In this document: piece by piece, positions 48,211 to 57,906 of the stretch
Layout of the letters: each line of letters starts with the position of its first letter
Numbering within the stretch: the first letter of the stretch is position 1
Assembly: GCA_031308135.1 (NCBI GenBank)
Contig: JAHLJT010009419.1
Span: 37,627,221-37,691,220, forward strand
Source: Acheta domesticus
Taxonomy: Eukaryota; Arthropoda; Insecta; Orthoptera; Gryllidae
Direction of reading: 5' to 3'
Length of the DNA: 64,000 bases
Notes under the pieces: generated by a model
What the model was told of the DNA's origin: nothing
What the model saw: only the letters and a program-made list of their open reading frames with translations
Databases searched by the model: none
Position numbers and translations under genes: made by a program

Positions 48211-48439
48211 TGATTAAAATATAGAATACTGATTAAAATATAGAATACTGATTAAAATATAGAATACTGATTAAAATATAGAATACTGATTAAAATATAG
48301 AATACTGATTAAAATATAGAATACTGATTAAAATATAGAATACTGATTAAAATATAGAATACTGATTAAAATATAGAATACTGATTAAAATATAGAATAC
48401 TGATTAAAATATAGAATACTGATTAAAATATAGAATATT
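48211..48439 (+). repeat. 19-bp minisatellite, 12 copies
   Basis: Twelve essentially identical copies of TGATTAAAATATAGAATAC, with variation only in the last unit. Homogeneity suggests recent expansion or ongoing homogenisation. Confidence 0.95.
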
Positions 48440-49648
48440 GAGAATATTCAAGTCTTTTGTCCTTACCTCAGGAAAAAAGCTTCTCACGCTTCACCTTTGT
48501 ATGGCATTATTTTGTTAGCAGTAAAAAATGTAGGTTCTTAGAAGACTGGTCTATGAGAGAATTACAATGCACAGCGGCGTTAAGTGAATTGTTTACTTTC
48601 GTCGAAAGCGGCGGAGCCAGAAAACCCCTGCGTCACTTGGAATACCTTTTTGTCCCGTGCGAAGAATCGCTGTCATTACGGCGCCGTTACAACGCCATTA
48701 GGATGATATTCCGAGTTCGGTGTCTTGACAGTGACGCAATTAAGAAAGCTTTTCAGCTGTTTCATCTTTTCCATTTAACCCACTTGCACACCCTTCCTTT
48801 CAGTGCCATTGCATTCGATCCATAAGAACAGTTTGAAGCAGGAACCATTTCTTTCTCGTAGTCTAAAATACAGTTTTTCTGGATTTGCTTGGTAGATAAA
48901 AATACTATTATGTAAATTTTCAGTACTCGCAAGAAATCGAAAATATACATCTATGTCAACACTACATCCTTTGTCGCTCAACTTTGGTCATGTGACGGAG
49001 CACTTGAGTTTATTGTACCTCGTATCAACCGGCGCATCACTTAAGTTTATCTCAAGTCCAGAATTATTCTTTTATAGTCTATCATCATTGGTTACATAAA
49101 AAGAAACGTGTTGACATAACTTTAGATAGTTCGGGAATTTGTGTTCATAGATGAAAGGAGAGTGAACTTTCGGATGATTATTTTTGTGTCCGAAATTTAG
49201 AAGTGAACGACACTGCTCATATGAACCATAATTTTATTGTTGGAAAATTATTTCTCTCGTATTCCTGTATACACAGGAATGCCGTGTAAAAAAGGTGAAA
49301 ACAGAACTTTCTGAGAAGTAATACGAGAAAATGATTGCGTGTGGTTACCAGTACTCCGGAAGGACTCTTCCGTGCATGTTTCACTTCTGCTCTGAAACGT
49401 ACTACAAGCCAAATAACATTTTTAGATGGTGACCCCTTTCTCGTTGCAAAAACCAGGTTCATTGCCTCGAGAGGTGCGAAGACCCTCGGAGCGCAGAGTC
49501 GGTTCCCGCGGGCGCCAGGGACAAGGCCCCCTGGAGCTGGCCTCTCAGTGCTGGCATTCCCACGCAAAGGCGCTGCACAGACGATATCAACCAAGTGTAA
49601 ACTACGGGCGCGTCGCTGGCTGTTGCCAAGTACAGCGGTTTGCACGGT

Positions 49649-49905
49649 TATACTGTGATTTTTCTAGGAAGGACTCTCAAGATAACTCAAATCCCATCTT
49701 CGCGATGGAATATGTCACGGCATTTCGCGTCATTCTCAGTCGTTCCGCTAGATTTCGCACGATCGTGACCGTATGAAGCAGTGCTTGTAATCATGCGACT
49801 TCTACCGGCAAGACCGAGAAAAGACGCGAAATGCCGTGACATATTCCATCGCGAAGATGGGATTTGAGTTATCTTGACAGTCCTTCCTAGAAAAATCGCA
49901 GTATA
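49649..49905. mobile_element. Fold-back MITE family A, copy 2
   Basis: 257 bp, from TATACTGTGATTTTT to AAAAATCGCAGTATA, an inverted repeat along nearly its full length. It shares the AATCCCATCTTCGCGATGG and GTCACGGCATTTCGCGTC blocks with copy 1. This is the best-preserved second member of the family in the window. Confidence 0.82.
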
Positions 49906-49965
49906 GATAATGAAACCTGTTGCTTTTTGTTTTCGTCCTTTCTACTGGTTAAACCGTAACTGTAT

Positions 49966-49967
<2 letters not shown>

Positions 49968-50001
<34 letters not shown>

Positions 50002-50020
50002 GTAATAATAATAATGATAA
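49968..50020 (+). repeat. AAT-trinucleotide microsatellite
   Basis: About 15 AAT units with single-base interruptions (AGT, GAT), followed by AT-rich DNA. Confidence 0.92.
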
Positions 50021-50607
50021 TACTTTAAAAATAATTATAATTTATTGTATTTACATAATTGTTAATTTTATTTATAAATGCTAGAATACGTAAATTCTTT
50101 TAACATTTTAGGACAAATGAAACTCGGTACTGTTGAGATACTACGTTAATCTGTACTCATCATGATTTTTGTATTTTGAGATATCAATTAAAGTCTTCTG
50201 CAATTTGTTAGATAATGAAAGAAAAGCGACAAAACCTAGTCACGTAATGCTACAACTGCGAGTTGAATACCAGGAACAAGTGCAGAGCATAGTTCAGCAC
50301 GGTAGTGGATTCGGCTTGGCTGCATGCAACCTGAAGCAGTGAAACAGGAGAGGCCTGCCCTCCAGGCTTCCCGCGAAAAGCGTAGACGCTTTCGGAGCGG
50401 AAGCCAACTTTTTGAGGAGGACCTTGCGTGCTAAGGCGCGAGCCCTCTTCCGCGTGTGCTACCGACCCAGCACGGCGGTGCGGAGCCCGCCACGTTTTTT
50501 GGGGACCCGAGCGGTCAGACCTTTACTACCCTCGGTCTGGGCTGCTTAGCTTTTGCGACGCCGCTTCCGAGCAAGAGCTTGAAGACTTCGAACCAGACCC
50601 CCTCAAC

Positions 50608-50843
50608 TATACTTCGGTTTTTCTTTCTTGGCGCGTGGGGGTGTGTCATCAAAGTGGAATACCTCACGGTATTTCGCATCGTTCTCGGTTGTGCGGCTTG
50701 GAGTCGCATGATCGCCCGCACTGCTCGATACAGTCGCGAACATGCGAATCCTAGCGGCACAACTGAGAACGACGCGAAATACCATGAGATATTCCATTTT
50801 GATGACACACCCCTACGCGCCAAGAAAGAAAAACTAAAGTATA
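50608..50843. mobile_element. Fold-back MITE family A, copy 4 (diverged subtype)
   Basis: Inverted repeat from TATACTTCGGTTTTTCTTTC to GAAAGAAAAACTAAAGTATA. The inner block ATTTCGCATCGTTCTCGGTTG pairs with a block near 50763-50786. The core around CGCATGATCGC matches the other copies, but the arm sequence (GGCGCGTGGGGGTGTGTCATC) is different, so it is a separate subfamily. Confidence 0.72.
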
Positions 50844-52017
50844 CGTTACTACTACTCTCTGGTTCAGTCTGAGCGTAGATTTAGCCAGAGGTGCATGCTG
50901 AGCTCAAGCCGCAAGAGTTACTGTTTACCACTCAACCGGCAACTCTTTTACACATTTACATTGCTCTAAGTTCTGTTCAATTGCCTTGTATGTGGTAGAA
51001 GGTATAAATGGCAGTACGCGGATAACATGTTTTTCAATCAATAAAATGTGGTAAGGTAGGGAGATGAACTGAGTAATAGAGGTTGCACAAACGAGAGAGC
51101 TCTTACTCTCGATTTGTTGGTTAGTGGGTTCGAGTTCCTTTGAAAGCCATGGACGTTTCTCTTCGCATTTTTCCGTTCACTTTTCTTTCTAATCTTTATC
51201 TCTTAAATCATCGGCGCTGATAGAGTCCTCATGTTTCTTAGTACAAAGTTCATCAAAATTATCAATTTCGTTCGCAATAACAGTAACACATTAAAGTGCT
51301 AGTGTTAAAACAACATTAACAAGCCCAAATGAATTGATTTCCTAACATGTTTAGTGCTTTACTAAAAGACAAAAGTGTAAGTGATCCGGAGCACATTTGT
51401 GAGTGAATATAACGATGCAAGATAACAGTTGAGAGGCATGTGTTATGTTTCCCACATTTGAGGAAACAACCTTGGATGGAGGGGGGGTAAGTTATGTCCG
51501 TACAGCATATATGCAATAGTGTTCTCAGAAACAGAAAACTGACATCTTCCCTCAAAATTACAATGGTAAAACGTATACTATTTTCTTGTTAGTATCAAGG
51601 AAGGTGGTTGCAATAGTAAAACTAACCTGATCACAATTGCGTATTCCAAGCTCTCGTGATTTGCAAAAATTGAACCGATGCAAAGACTGTGAAAAACATG
51701 AAGCTTCAGGATGAAAAAGATGAACGTCAAAGCAATTGCTTGGATGTCCGCCCCATCTGTATCCTCATTTGCAACGTAAAAAAGACGACCGTGCATATCC
51801 ATCCGAAGAATCAACGACCTCTCCCCGCACACCGTCCGCCGTCTTCCACCCGCGGGGCAGGCGCTTGCGTCTTCCTGATCGTAAAACGCCGTGGAGTGCG
51901 CCGAGCATTACAAACGGCCATATAAGCTGCCATGCGGAAAGCCGCGCGCGGCGTGGACGCGGCGAAGGCGGCACGGCCGTAGGCCTGAATCGGTGCGCGC
52001 CGAACGGCCTCGTAAAC

Positions 52018-53048
52018 CAATTGTCCCCCGCGGAGCGCCCGGCCGCCGCGCCGCCCTGCGCCGCCCTGCGCTGCGCCGGCGCGGTCGGAGGCGCGCTTCA
52101 GAGCCGGTCGCGGCCGCGGCGCGCGCGCCCAATGGGCCGGAACGTGCCCAACGGCTGCAAGAAAAGAAAAAAAGAAAAAGAAGAAACTTCTCGGCGGTGG
52201 AGAGTGAGATAAAGACAGCTGTGACATTTTTAATCAAAATAGCTGACTAAAATGATTCAATGGAGTATAATTAATAACTGATAATGGCAACGGTGATTTT
52301 TGAATCAAAATAACTAACATAATGCGATTAAATTTACAAAGAAAATGGTAATTTTCAATCATTAATTAAGTAATTATTAATTTACCGTAATTAACCATAT
52401 AATTATTAATTTATCATAAATTATTTTATAATATTTACTAATTTGCAATTGTTTATTAATTCTTATTAATTTGCTATTTTATTGACTACATTTCCAGTTT
52501 ACTAAATCCATTAAAACAATGCACTTTTCATGATTGGAACGATTCTCCTTATGTTCAGTTGTTTTTCTTATCATATTTTAAGTAATATTGTGAAAGTCGT
52601 TCTTACAAAGTAGATGCCCTGCCAATAATTAAAATATACCTCTCCTTGTTGAATTCCTGGAATAAACATCTACATTCATCATAAGTTAGTCATCTGCAAC
52701 ATATATCACGCGAAGTAAAAATTGTACGACAGAAGAACACTTTCTGTTGAGTCGGGTGACTCATGATTGCGACAGACGTAGATGTAGAAAAACTGTCATA
52801 AATTAGGAAACTTCTAAAATTGATGTGAATTGCAACATTTTTTTACTGTACCTACCGGTATGAATTTTGGTAATGAGCGATCGATTCTTGAAGTCTGCCA
52901 TTTCTTGCTAACGTGTATTAGTATTGATTATATAAAGAAATAATAAAATAGTCATCATATTCTTTATCTGATCCTAGAGTGACATGACTTGTCAAGAACA
53001 CACTTGATCTCTTACATATTTGAAAGCATTCGCAATGTCTTATATATA
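52018..53048 (+). repeat. Diverged ~1-kb duplicated segment, copy 1
   Basis: Matches 53969-54957 in order along its length: AATTGTCCCCCGCGGAGCGCCC, CAATGGGCCGGAACGTGC, GTGACATTTTTAATCAAAAT, CATATTTTAAGTAATATTGT, CCAATAATTAAAAT, and finally CTTACATATTTGAAAGCATT. The CpG-rich head is followed by an AT-rich body. No reading frame is shared, so this is a non-coding segmental duplication or an old unclassified transposon. Confidence 0.75.
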
Positions 53049-53192
53049 TCTCTCTCTCTGTGTAAATTTGTTGGCCTGGAACTAAAGTGGTCCACGAAAC
53101 ATTTTCAGGTAAATTCCAGGTTATGGTAAATTTGATCCGAGCAGGTGAGCATACATTCTAACGTGGAAAATGTTTCATTTATCGTTGTATGG

Positions 53193-53469
53193 CTTGATTG
53201 ATTGATTCGTGTTTCCGGGCCCGTCAACTAGTTAGGTCATTAGCCCCGTAAGTGTAGTGCGTGCTTTTCTCGGGAGGTGGCGATGATATTTTCCCCGCTG
53301 GATGGCTAGATCTGGCGCCGACCTAACGTCGACTAGCGGGGTTTCCCCTCAATCAGGTATCTCTCACCAGCGGGGCACCCAGCCGGGACAAACTGTAGTA
53401 AGCTGCCGACCGGTCTCCCGGGATGTGTGGTAGTGTAGTGCATGTTAGTGTAAGTGTGTGTGAAAGAGG

Positions 53470-53504
<35 letters not shown>

Positions 53505-53822
53505 TGCAGGTTAGTGTGTGTGTGTGTGTATCGCGCGCGGTCCGTGGCCCGTTTGTTAGGGTACTGCTCCGGCATTCGCCTCGTGTTGATGGGAGAAACC
53601 ACGGAAAACTACCGATCAGAGCAGCCGGCCGCTAGAATTCTCCTCCAGACAGCGACTGAATTCGACCTAGCTGACAAGCTAGTGTCAAAGATCCTGCCGC
53701 CGTCGGGACTCGAACCTAGGACCTCCCGGTCAGAGGGACTACAGTGTCATCAGGTGTCCTGAGCTGAGCCATCTGTATACTGAGTACTGAGTACTGTGTA
53801 CTGAGCCATCTCTCCCGGTTTG
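53193..53822 (-). mobile_element. tRNA-derived SINE, family 1, copy 7, full length
   Basis: Full-length copy from the CCGGGAGAGATGGCTCAG head on the right to a GATT-repeat tail on the left. Direct repeats TCGTTGTA lie at 53182-53189 and 53823-53830. The body has an internal TG-repeat expansion (53470-53530), and the head has a small TACTGAG-type expansion next to box A, which account for its extra length. Confidence 0.82.
53470..53530 (+). repeat. TG-dinucleotide microsatellite inside a SINE
   Basis: TGTGTG runs at 53471-53498 and 53516-53529, separated by AAGAGTGCAGGT, expanded from the GTGTAAGTGTGTG segment of the family-1 SINE. Confidence 0.9.
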
Positions 53823-53968
53823 TCGTTGTAGGTGATGCACAGTAAAAATACCACTTTAGTATTGGCATATTGTTTTAATGTTAGTCAATTCTTAAGAGGT
53901 CTAAGTCACATTGTGCTATTCGCACCATAGACCACTTAAGTGTCAGGCTAGCCAATTGGAAATAGTGC

Positions 53969-54957
53969 AAATTGTCCCCCGCGGAGCGCCCAGCCGCTTC
54001 CCACCGACGTGTCATCGTAAAGGCGTTGCAGGCGCGGTCGGAAGCGCGCTTGCCCGCCGCTCGCCGCCTCGCCGACAGCGGTCAATGGGCCGGAACGTGC
54101 TGAACGGCTGAAAAAGAAGAAAGTTCTCGGAGATACAGACTTAGATAATGGCAGTAGTGACATTTTTAATCAAAATTGCTTACTAAAGTGATAATTACTC
54201 CAATACGCTTTAAAGGAAGTAGATTATTAATATCCAAATTATTTACACTTAATAATTACATATGTACTAATCTATAAATATTACTGTTTATGATAATTAT
54301 AATAATTATAATTAATTATAATTAATTAATGTAATTAAATATAATTATAATTGTTACTATTTACAAATGTACTTATCCATATATTATTATTTAATGACAC
54401 TTGTTCTCCATGTTTATTATGTGAAATTTTATTAATTACATTTCCAAGGTATTAAACCTCTGAAAACAATCCTTATTGCCTGTTTGAATCTTTTATTCAT
54501 ACGTCCAAATGCTCTTGCCATATTTTAAGTTATATTATGTATACCGTTCTTTCAAAGTACATGCATTGGCAATAATTAAAATCTGCCACTATTTATTGGA
54601 TCCCAAATCCTCAAATCCCGGGGTATATATTATTTTACGTAAGTCAGATGTTAGCGTCGTCTGTGTAAGGGCTGGGCACATTAAGAGAATAAAAAGTACG
54701 AAGACAGAAGAAAGTTTGTGTATAGTGTCTTCTTATTGACAACGAACTGATGTAGAAAGGCAAACCTATCATAAATAGGGAACTTCTGAACTAGATGTGA
54801 GTGAGGAGTATTATTTATTGCACCTACTGGCATGGATTTTACACAAATTCTGGTAGCAAAGACCGGTCGATTCTTCGCTTTTGGAATGATATGATGCGCC
54901 CACGACACATTTTCTCCTTTACATATTTGAAACCATTTGCCATGTCTTGTATGTATT
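53969..54957 (+). repeat. Diverged ~1-kb duplicated segment, copy 2
   Basis: The second copy, offset by about 1.91-1.95 kb. Shared anchors are in the same order and orientation, with many substitutions and indels between. SINE copy 7 lies in the gap between the two. Confidence 0.75.
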
Positions 54958-56563
54958 TATGCCATGTTGCTGTATTTAAAATTTTCAGTGATAATTATTT
55001 TACACATTTTTTAAATGAGCTTAATTATATTTTATGTCATAGCTCTGGCACACGTTCAGAATGTTTCACTTTAAACTTAATTGAAATACGCTGTAATCTG
55101 TTCTTTTAATACATTGTGATCTGTTGTTCGATACTTTCGTGCGTGCTTGTGGGGGCATTTTGACCCACTGTGCCTCGTGGCCGTAGCCGCGGGGGATTAC
55201 GCTGCGTCTGAGCAGCCGACGGCGCGCCGCGGCGGTGGCGGTGGCGGCAGAGACGGAGTCTGACTACGTACTTCTCTGCTTCCTCTTTTCTTTATGGATA
55301 ATCGAACCTGCGTGCCAGACAACCCCGGCCGGCGTGTTACCCATGTCGTGATTCGTCGGCGTTGTTCTTAGTTTTTCCGGAATTTTGTTCTTAATTTACC
55401 CTTCCCAAACTTGGCAGTTTCTCTTGGTCGTCTCTGCAGCAAATTGCATTGGCATGTTACTTTCGAAGTGGCTATCAATAATTGTGCTAAATATGTCACT
55501 TCAGGTTACTCTGGCAGAAGGTGGAGCTAATTTTATTCTAAAATTGAAAGTAAAAGCAAGTACTCCCAATACTTCATTTTTGTGATAAACTTAAGAATAT
55601 CTCTAAAGAGGAAAACCCTGAGGACTTTTCTTTAAACTAGCTTCAAGTTTTATTTAAGTATTCTCCTAACAGAATTATCAATCTTTGCCCTTGACAATAA
55701 TTGTCAAAAACAAAGATTAAGGAAACATCTTACTACATCTTTCGTTAAGCAGTCTTTCAATATCTGTCAGAAACAAAGATTTATAATATGATTAGGATAA
55801 TACAATTTTTACAATTAGAAGTGTTACAACTACTGTAAGGCTCAAATGACATCTAAATGTCCATTTCATTTTAATTGTTCTCCTTCAGGAAGAACTCGAT
55901 AAGTACACGTTATCTAAAGCGAATCGACACCTGAGTCTTTTGTTGCCGTACACCCCAAGCCCTGACGCAACGTATTGTAAAGAGTTCCCGTAACGTTTTG
56001 TTCGCCAGAGGTCCCTGCGGTGACCTCCGCCGGCGCGACCCCGTGTTGTTGACCCCGCGAGTCGCCCGGGGACGGAGCCATACCGGTCGTGGACGTCCGC
56101 GCGCAGATACAGCGGGTTTGGTTATGGCGGCATAACTCACGCAGGGAGTTCTGCGAACTGAAGGGCCCGCAGGCGGCGGAAGTGGGTGTGCTCTTCGTAG
56201 GCCCGTGGAATGAACGGTCCGCTTCAAAGTCAGGTTACGGTTTGTTCTTGAAATGATTTGTTGGTTATGTGTTTCCGAAATAATGCAGCTGGTGTGTGAT
56301 CAATACATATTCTTGAACATGCCGCAAAAATTATACTCAAGAAAATGTTTTGTGTACTGATTCAAGATTTGTGTTCTACGCGGTCTAACTTAAAATACTC
56401 ACGCAAATCGAATTCATTGTTAGGTGTTTCGTAATCTCTTTTCTGTCGTGTAGCGAAACTCGTCAAATGGAAGATGAAAAAGTATAACTAAATATTTTAT
56501 TATCTACCAAATGTATTATTTACTATTGAAACGTACAATAATTGTAAAGAAATATTTAATACA

Positions 56564-56822
56564 GTCGACCTGTTTTGCGGAGGTGACTGAGAGCGTGTGC
56601 TGACTTAGCGCTTCGGTCCGAAGGGTCGCGGGTTAGAGTCCCACCTTGGGTATGATTGTCTTTTGATCTCTTATGCGGGTATTGCCTTGGACGAACTTGT
56701 GTTCTGCTGACTCCAGATCAGACGAGCCCACAAGTCTGTTGGTGTCTTAACTGTTGGCCGAATATTCTTCCCGCCGGGATGTAGGGGTTAACAGGCTGTC
56801 GACTGGAGAAAACCTCTTGAAA
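56564..56822 (+). mobile_element. tRNA-derived SINE, family 2, copy 2, with 14-bp TSD
   Basis: The insert is bracketed by an exact direct repeat AAATATTTAATACA at 56550-56563 and 56823-56836, the signature of LINE-mediated insertion. The head contains GAGGTGACTGAGAGCG (box-A-like) and GGGTTAGAGTCCC (box-B-like). It shares AGCGCTTCGGTCCGAAGGGT with the 9.9-kb copy. It lies about 340 bases upstream of the secreted-protein exon, probably in its intron. Confidence 0.78.
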
Positions 56823-57159
56823 AAATATTTAATACAAGTATTTAAAATGATTTATATGTTTTGGCCACCTCTTGTTTTATGCCATAAATATCAGTCTGTG
56901 TAGTGTTTAGAAAACATTCCAAAATTTTCTGTCATTTCTTGATGATGGTTATGAATATGATCATGATTCCGATGATATTAGAGATGGTGAAAAATTGATT
57001 GTAGAACCGTTGGATTTTTCATTTTTCGTGTTTTTGAGATGAAACTCAGAATTTAATGTAATATACCAAAAAAACATGAAATAAGTTTGTTGTATCAATA
57101 TGAACATAGCACAATAAACTGGATGTGAAATATGTGTAGAGCCTCTAGTAATGCCGTGT

Positions 57160-57173
57160 GGCGTGTGTTGCAG
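57160..57173 (+). promoter_or_regulatory. Probable 3' splice acceptor of the secreted-protein exon
   Basis: The run GGCGTGTGTTGCAG ends exactly where the signal-peptide-like coding begins. The tract is T/G-rich rather than a strong polypyrimidine tract. The downstream frame starts with the last base of a split codon followed by ACG ACG GCT. The matching donor exon was not identified in the window. Confidence 0.55.
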
Positions 57174-57900
57174 GACGACGGCTCTGCTGTGGCTGTGGCT
57201 GAGCGCGGCCGCGGCCGTGGCGGTGGCCGCGCCGGGCCCCGGCCCCAGCCCCGGTCCGCAGAAGGCCAACCACGAGCTGCTGACCAACCTGGGCATGGTG
57301 CGTCGCCGGGTGGCGCCGGCGCACCACCGCAAGCGGCTGGCGGCCGAGATGCGGAGCAGCGGCGCGCACGACGACTCGCACATGGTGGTCATCAAGCTGC
57401 CCCCGGCACCCTACTACTACGCGCACGCCAAGCCGGCCAAGACGCTGGAGCCCAGCCACAACGCCGTCAGCAAGCCCGCGCTGCACTTCCACGGCAACGG
57501 CAAACCCACGGGCGTCTACCACTGGAACCTGCCCGTGCTGAAGAAGATGAAGGCCGGCCACGCCCGCCACGGCGGCGCCGCCAAACGCACCTCCGACGGC
57601 GACAGCAAGATCTACCACATCCAGAAGACGTCGCCCTTCTCCGAGCACCACGACGCCCCGGCGGTGGCGGCGGTAGCGGCGGCCGCCGCCAGCTCCAACG
57701 ACGTGCTCAAGGCCAAGGAGAGCCAGCCCGCGCCGGCGTACGCGCGCAAGTCGCACGTGCCCAAGTCCAAGATCAGCTACTACACGCCGCGCAGGAAGAC
57801 CATGTTCCAGAAGCTGTTCCAGGGCAACGGCAAGCCGCACTCGTTTTACGTCATCGAGAAGTCCAAGAAGCCCATCCACTACCACAGACTGTTGCCCTGA
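57174..57900 (+). CDS. Terminal coding exon of a small secreted Lys/His-rich protein, family not recognised
   Basis: This is the only convincing host exon here. The open frame ends in TGA at 57898-57900 and gives 241 codons after a probable 3' splice site (GTGTGTTGCAG, AG at 57172-57173). It opens with the hydrophobic core of a signal peptide (Leu/Trp-rich LLWLWL, then an Ala/Val run) followed by a Pro-Gly linker, so the product is probably secreted. The mature part is basic and rich in Lys, His and Pro. It has several dibasic sites and two copies of a GNGKP motif, one near the middle (HFHGNGKP) and one near the C-terminus (LFQGNGKP). It ends in a His/Tyr-rich tail. An in-frame ATG at 57151 would allow an unspliced start, but it lies inside the apparent acceptor, so I prefer a start codon in an upstream exon. 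Third positions are strongly GC-rich, unlike the AT-rich flanks, and this also opens a long antisense shadow frame. I do not recognise the family; a cuticle, silk-like or peptide-precursor role is possible but unproven. Confidence 0.72.
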
Positions 57901-57906
57901 GCGCCG

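Noticed and set aside
48457..48825. A 122-codon plus-strand frame after the 19-bp minisatellite
   Set aside because: Mixed composition looks slightly gene-like, but I recognise no domain, splice site or relative. A homology search would decide; a conserved hit would overturn this.
51075..51145. Box-B-like GGGTTCGAGTTCC
   Set aside because: No matching acceptor stem or clear box A; not a tRNA gene.
53514..53762. Repeated peptide-like frame shared by 33.6, 46.4 and 53.5 kb
   Set aside because: It is the body of the family-1 SINE, not a gene family; most copies are interrupted.
57145..57885. A 246-codon minus-strand frame opposite the secreted-protein exon
   Set aside because: GC-rich third positions on the sense strand open the antisense frame; it has no signal peptide or domain.
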